Below the pieces are notes generated by a model. It was not told where the DNA came from and did not search any database. It saw nothing but the letters and a program-made list of their open reading frames with translations. This document shows positions 60,463 through 64,000 of a DNA stretch of 64,000 nucleotides, piece after piece. The stretch's first letter is position 1. Each line of letters begins with the position of its first letter. Position numbers and translations under genes: made by a program. The DNA lies in the NCBI GenBank assembly GCA_015501075.1, contig JADNYJ010000199.1, forward strand, positions 1 to 64,000. Direction: 5' to 3'. Source of the DNA: Gymnopilus junonius (Eukaryota > Basidiomycota > Agaricomycetes > Agaricales > Galerinaceae).

Positions 60463-60988
60463 TTAATTGACTGTATGATTCGTAAAATTGGTTGCTGCGC
60501 GTACAGCCTCGGGAGGATCGTGGTTGGCATGCGGTCTTGGAAGCATAGCCTTGCTTACACGTGGGTCGTTGTGGGCTCTGGATAGAATGTTATAGCCGTC
60601 TTTGCTGCTCATTCCGACGAAGAATGGAACGCGGATCAGTGACTCGCTTGTGTATGAAGAGAGGACTGAGGACATACCTTTCTTGGGGATGTCTCTTGCT
60701 CTAGTCGTCCAGGTGGTGTATGGCAGAGAGATAGAGGTCCAAAGACGTTTACTGGAATTGTTGCTGTGGCCATTGTTCAATTCCGAAGTGAGAATTGGTT
60801 CCTTGCCGGATCTTGCCGAAATCGTACCTTCCGAATAAATTCCGAAGGTAACGGGCGCGCTTGACATGGTACTTGAAATTTGAACACGGAATGAATATCC
60901 AGTGACGTGGTGCCATAGAGTCAAAGTAAAAGCTGAAGGTGAGATTGGGAGAGAGACGATTCATCCAGGATTCAGAGGTTGAGGACAT
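60463..60988 (-). CDS. Hypothetical protein, possible one-base shift near its start
   Basis: MSSTSESWMNRLSPNLTFSF begins at 60988 and flows, after removing one T near 60930, into LWHHVTGYSFRVQISSTMSS, then RDIPKKGMSSVLSSYTSESL, SLIRVPFFVGMSSKDGYNIL and the stop at 60463. The combined product would be about 170 residues. The region around FRVQISST and VTFGIYSEGT looks like a beta-rich fold, but no family is recognised. The shift is opposite in sign (one base too many) to most others in the window. Confidence 0.4.
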
Positions 60989-60994
60989 GGGGGA

Positions 60995-62600
60995 AAAGTA
61001 GAAATTGACGCGTTGATGAGTATGTCAGCCAAGGAAATGCACTGTTGAGAGCAGCAGTCGTGTTACGGAATCATTGATGCGCCGCCAGACCAATGGGGGG
61101 TCATCCGCAAGTGGGCCTCGTCTGTGCAGGTGTTGATGCGCATTATATAACAAGAGAGTGTCGGTCAGCAGCTGAAGCTGAAAGATATAAATGGAGACCA
61201 GCCGGACGATTGTCCTTGACCAAAATAGAAGACGCCAACACTGATATCGGCAATGGTGTTGGCATAGCGGAGGTCCCTCAGACCGAGCCCCAAATCCGCC
61301 TGCTAGCTCGAGACCACTCTCCTGGCTGACCATCAAATTTGTATCCGTGACTGGCGGAACCACGACTACGCGGAGAGTCGCAAGGTGCAAATGACAGACG
61401 TTGAGCCGAAAGACGTGTCACCTCAAAAACATGTCTGTCGAATGAGAGCTGGTTAACGTGGTTAGTTGGAATGGGGGGATGCAGATTAACTTTCTTGTGC
61501 GTATATGCCTCCTCGTTCAGGCTACGAGCCGCAGCGTCCATCCCGCTCCATATCAGCAAGTAGGAGTACCACCACTGATGCGTCCAGTTCCAACACCTGC
61601 CTATTCCCATTTTGCTTCAAGACTTCTGGGTGTGGACGCGTTAAGCCGGATGACGATTGCGGGAAGCGGGGCGACTCAGCGAGAGATATGTAGCTCCAAA
61701 GTATAAACGTGGTACGCGTGCATATCTAGAGAAGTTTTTCTTAGCGGCATTGAAAGAAGACGTTGAAAGAAAGACGTCTAGACATGTGCAGAACGTACCA
61801 TCTTTCCCTGCGGTTATCCACAATCATCGCGCCTGGAGCCGAAAAGACGTATCATAGAAGTCACCGTAAGCCAGAGCATCATCAGAAATGAGGAGTTGTA
61901 TGCGGGGAGGTGGTTAACGTTGAGCAATTTCGACTCTCGAGAATGTGCGAGACAGTGAGCTCGTATTTGGCTGTGTGTGGCAGTGGCCTCAACGACGGAA
62001 TTCGGCCGACGGCAACGCCTGTAGCCACACGCCTACGACGCTGAAAACTTCCTCTACAACAGTACAACTCACTTTTCCGAACTATCTACGCTGTATTAGG
62101 GTTCTTGTATTATCGCATTTGTGCTCGTGTATTTTTCCTGTAAGAACAGCACAGAGCATCAATATCTGCGCCTGTAGTTTAGTCTCCTTTGCTTATGTGC
62201 CTCCAGCCAACAACGTCGTCTTTGCTTACACCGATTTCACCTTGCATACCCCGAGTTCATTGGTGAGTGCCTTAATTATATCCCACAGAATCAACCACTG
62301 ACCAGTACAATACCATCGATAGATCTCCGATCACAAGAGATAAGATATTCTGCCACCCATTTATTTCACTTGCCACTCTCTCGCTTAGCCACAGCAGTTC
62401 GAGGTTTGAAGTTCGAATTCACCGGCTCGGAGTCATCTGTCACCCCTTCTACCCTTTTCTGTCAACTGAAAACGTCAAAAACCCATCATCGTCACCCTAA
62501 AAAGCGATCACATGCATGCCCTTTCTCATCCAAATCTAGCTCACTTCCTTCCACACGAGGCAGATTCAGACTCTGCGCAAACGGCTTGGAATGACAAATC
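60995..62600. other. No assignable gene
   Basis: Overlapping frames on both strands, none with a motif. A plus-strand frame at 62370-62594 (MPLSRLATAVRGLKFEFTGS start) is open but short and may be the first exon of the unit that includes 62627-62817. Confidence 0.4.
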
Positions 62601-62626
62601 GTGAGTTCTTCTTCTCCTTTATTCTA

Positions 62627-62817
62627 GACCATTCATTGAAAGACGTCCTTTTCGGATAGACGAGCCGTCCGTCGATCCTTTATCTCGCGCGGAAGAGATA
62701 CGGCTATTGCGAACAAAGGAGTCACTGGCTGCGGGTGGTGGCATGCCACAATTTTATGGCGCACCAATATACTCGTATAAAGGGTGCTCTCAAAAGTTCG
62801 CATATTTCCCCTCTTAA
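62627..62817 (+). CDS. Small hypothetical exon (RRPFRIDEPSVDPLSRAEEI)
   Basis: After a good acceptor (TTTATTCTAG) an open stretch encodes PFIERRPFRIDEPSVDPL, SRAEEIRLLRTKESLAAGGG and a tail ending FAYFPS before a stop. The Arg/Glu pattern is protein-like and differs from surrounding intergenic frames. The only visible donor nearby would give a 27-nt intron, too short, so the upstream exon is unclear. Family unknown. Confidence 0.35.
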
Positions 62818-62976
62818 TTTACTCACTGTCTCTCTTTAACGCTTACTCCCTATTCATTCACTGCAGTGCAGTTTACCGCTCTAGACACTAGACGCTAGAC
62901 GCTTAATTCTTTCCTTTCTTCTTTCACAAGTTCTCGACTTCACCTAACGCTCACGCTCATCCACGCCCATTTCGTC

Positions 62977-63720
62977 ATGTCCCCTGTAACGCCAACTAAA
63001 ACCAAGCGCGATGGAACCTCCCGCTTGCTTGCCAAGTCCCCAACTTTCCTAACGCCTTCCTCACCCGAGGCTACACCTCGGAGGTTATTGTTTAAGGAAG
63101 AGCTGGCGCGGCGTCGTCCACTACGAGATGTCGATACAAACGTCAATGCCGATTCAGATGAACATTTTTTCGCTTCAAGCTCTATTACTGTGTGGGTACT
63201 CTCTTTCTCATCTTTACCTCCCCTAATCACCTTCTTACCACAAGTTCTACCCATCCTCCTCCTTCCTCATTTCCATATACATTTCCTCTTCCGTCCACAC
63301 TCTCACACAACTTTAGTCCACCAATCGTACTACCCACACTTCCCACCTTCCCACCCAACCAGGCCAACATCCCAACCGGCTTTGAAATCCCAGACGACGT
63401 AAACTGGGACGAGATCATCCTCTTTCAAACATCCCAATCGAGATCATCCTAGAATACCTAGCTCCTTCCCCAGCAGTGCTAGTGAACCCCGAATTGGATT
63501 TCGGACCACTCCCTTCGCCCCCGTTTACCCCGTCGGCCTCACCTCATCCCTATGCGGATGGTTCTTTGCAGGCATTTTCGAGACTGGTGTATACCCCGAC
63601 ACACCTACGCCCATACCCACACCCTCGCTTCAGCACAATCCCAACCCCATCCCAGCTTCGATCAATCCCAGGGCAGAAGGTGCCGATCCAAGTGCGAGCG
63701 GCGCTGAGGAAGCCTGAAGG
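62977..63720 (+). CDS. Unknown repeated gene (partner copy at 53.7-54.9 kb)
   Basis: The first exon starts MSPVTPTKTKRDGTSRLLAK and ends near SDEHFFASSSITV at about 63190, followed by a pyrimidine-rich intron. A second exon (NIPTGFEIPDDVNWDEIILF) lies at about 63360-63430, and a third block (LVNPELDFGPLPSPPFTPSA; a second frame gives IFETGVYP) at about 63480-63720. The upstream region with CACTGCAGTGCAG, CTCTAGACACTAGACGC and a pyrimidine tract is conserved in the other copy. Frames between exons 2 and 3 do not join cleanly, so this copy may also be damaged or use unseen splice sites. The product is basic, Ser/Thr/Pro-rich and probably disordered. Function unknown. Confidence 0.5.
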
Positions 63721-64000
63721 TAGTCCGGATCCTGGTTGTGTGCTGTCCGCGGCGTTGTCTGACTGGAGTTTTCGAGACAAATTTCGGCGTTGTGTTCGTG
63801 AATCGTCCTGGTGAGCCACTGTAACCTGAGGTGATGTCCTCCAATTTCCAAAACATCTCCATGTATTTTTCACAATTTCTTCTGTATCGATATTAGTATC
63901 GTAAATTTCTACATATGACTCAATCCTAATTGTAATCATAAATCCTTGCTCGACTACTAACATTTTTTTAGATTCGTCCAACTCGATTAGGTTGTCGACA

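Noticed and set aside
1..64000. CRISPR arrays, bacterial operons, rRNA, telomere repeats
   Set aside because: No regularly spaced repeats, ribosome-binding sites, rRNA-like blocks or telomeric tandem arrays were seen; the DNA is plainly nuclear fungal.

Overview
The window is nuclear DNA of a filamentous basidiomycete, most likely an agaricomycete mushroom. Genes carry many short GT..AG introns (about 46-140 nt), lie on both strands and show no operons. The families fit that lineage: several F-box-like proteins with the conserved vCxxWRxxAl..p.LW region, a DUF6534-type membrane protein, a GH30 endo-beta-1,6-glucanase, a type I metacaspase, and a methionyl-tRNA synthetase locus with a mitochondrial-type N-terminus. 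I found no tRNA, rRNA, CRISPR or bacterial features.

Layout. 1-1221: remnant of a JEN1-like carboxylate transporter (minus). 2188-5270: multi-exon gene (minus) whose C-terminus is a retroelement-like RNase H domain. 5794-6911: zinc-independent medium-chain dehydrogenase. 6912-13370: gene-poor, with diverged internal repeats. 13371-14890: intact F-box gene. 14891-25926: mostly unassigned, with an acidic hypothetical protein at 22216-22869. 25927-27814: F-box/coiled-coil gene. 28-32 kb: low complexity. 32.3-34 kb: broken MetRS. 36131-38673: GH30 enzyme. 40329-42250: DUF6534 protein. 45289-47543: metacaspase. 48316-49110: PI-PLC-like remnant. 49288-50538: F-box gene. 50943-52121: SDR. 52.6-58.9 kb: duplicated and rearranged segments, an intact F-box gene and its decayed tandem copy. 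59332-60988: two unknown genes. 62.6-63.9 kb: repeated gene family with an inverted, rearranged partner at 53.7-54.9 kb.

The most important cross-cutting observation is that many otherwise well conserved reading frames are interrupted by single missing bases, usually inside short homopolymers: transporter, dehydrogenase, F-box 25927, SDR, PI-PLC, MetRS and the RNase H gene. Other long multi-exon genes (GH30, DUF6534, F-box 13371 and 56759) read through. This may be residual assembly error, real decay, or both. MetRS (in-frame stop, missing C-terminus), PI-PLC (internal deletion) and the F-box tandem copy (internal deletion) carry lesions that sequencing error cannot explain easily.

The genes are independent household or accessory functions and form no evident pathway. 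The best candidates for something undescribed are the coiled-coil/RNase H fusion gene and the module at 53.9-54.3 kb bracketed by 75-bp direct repeats.
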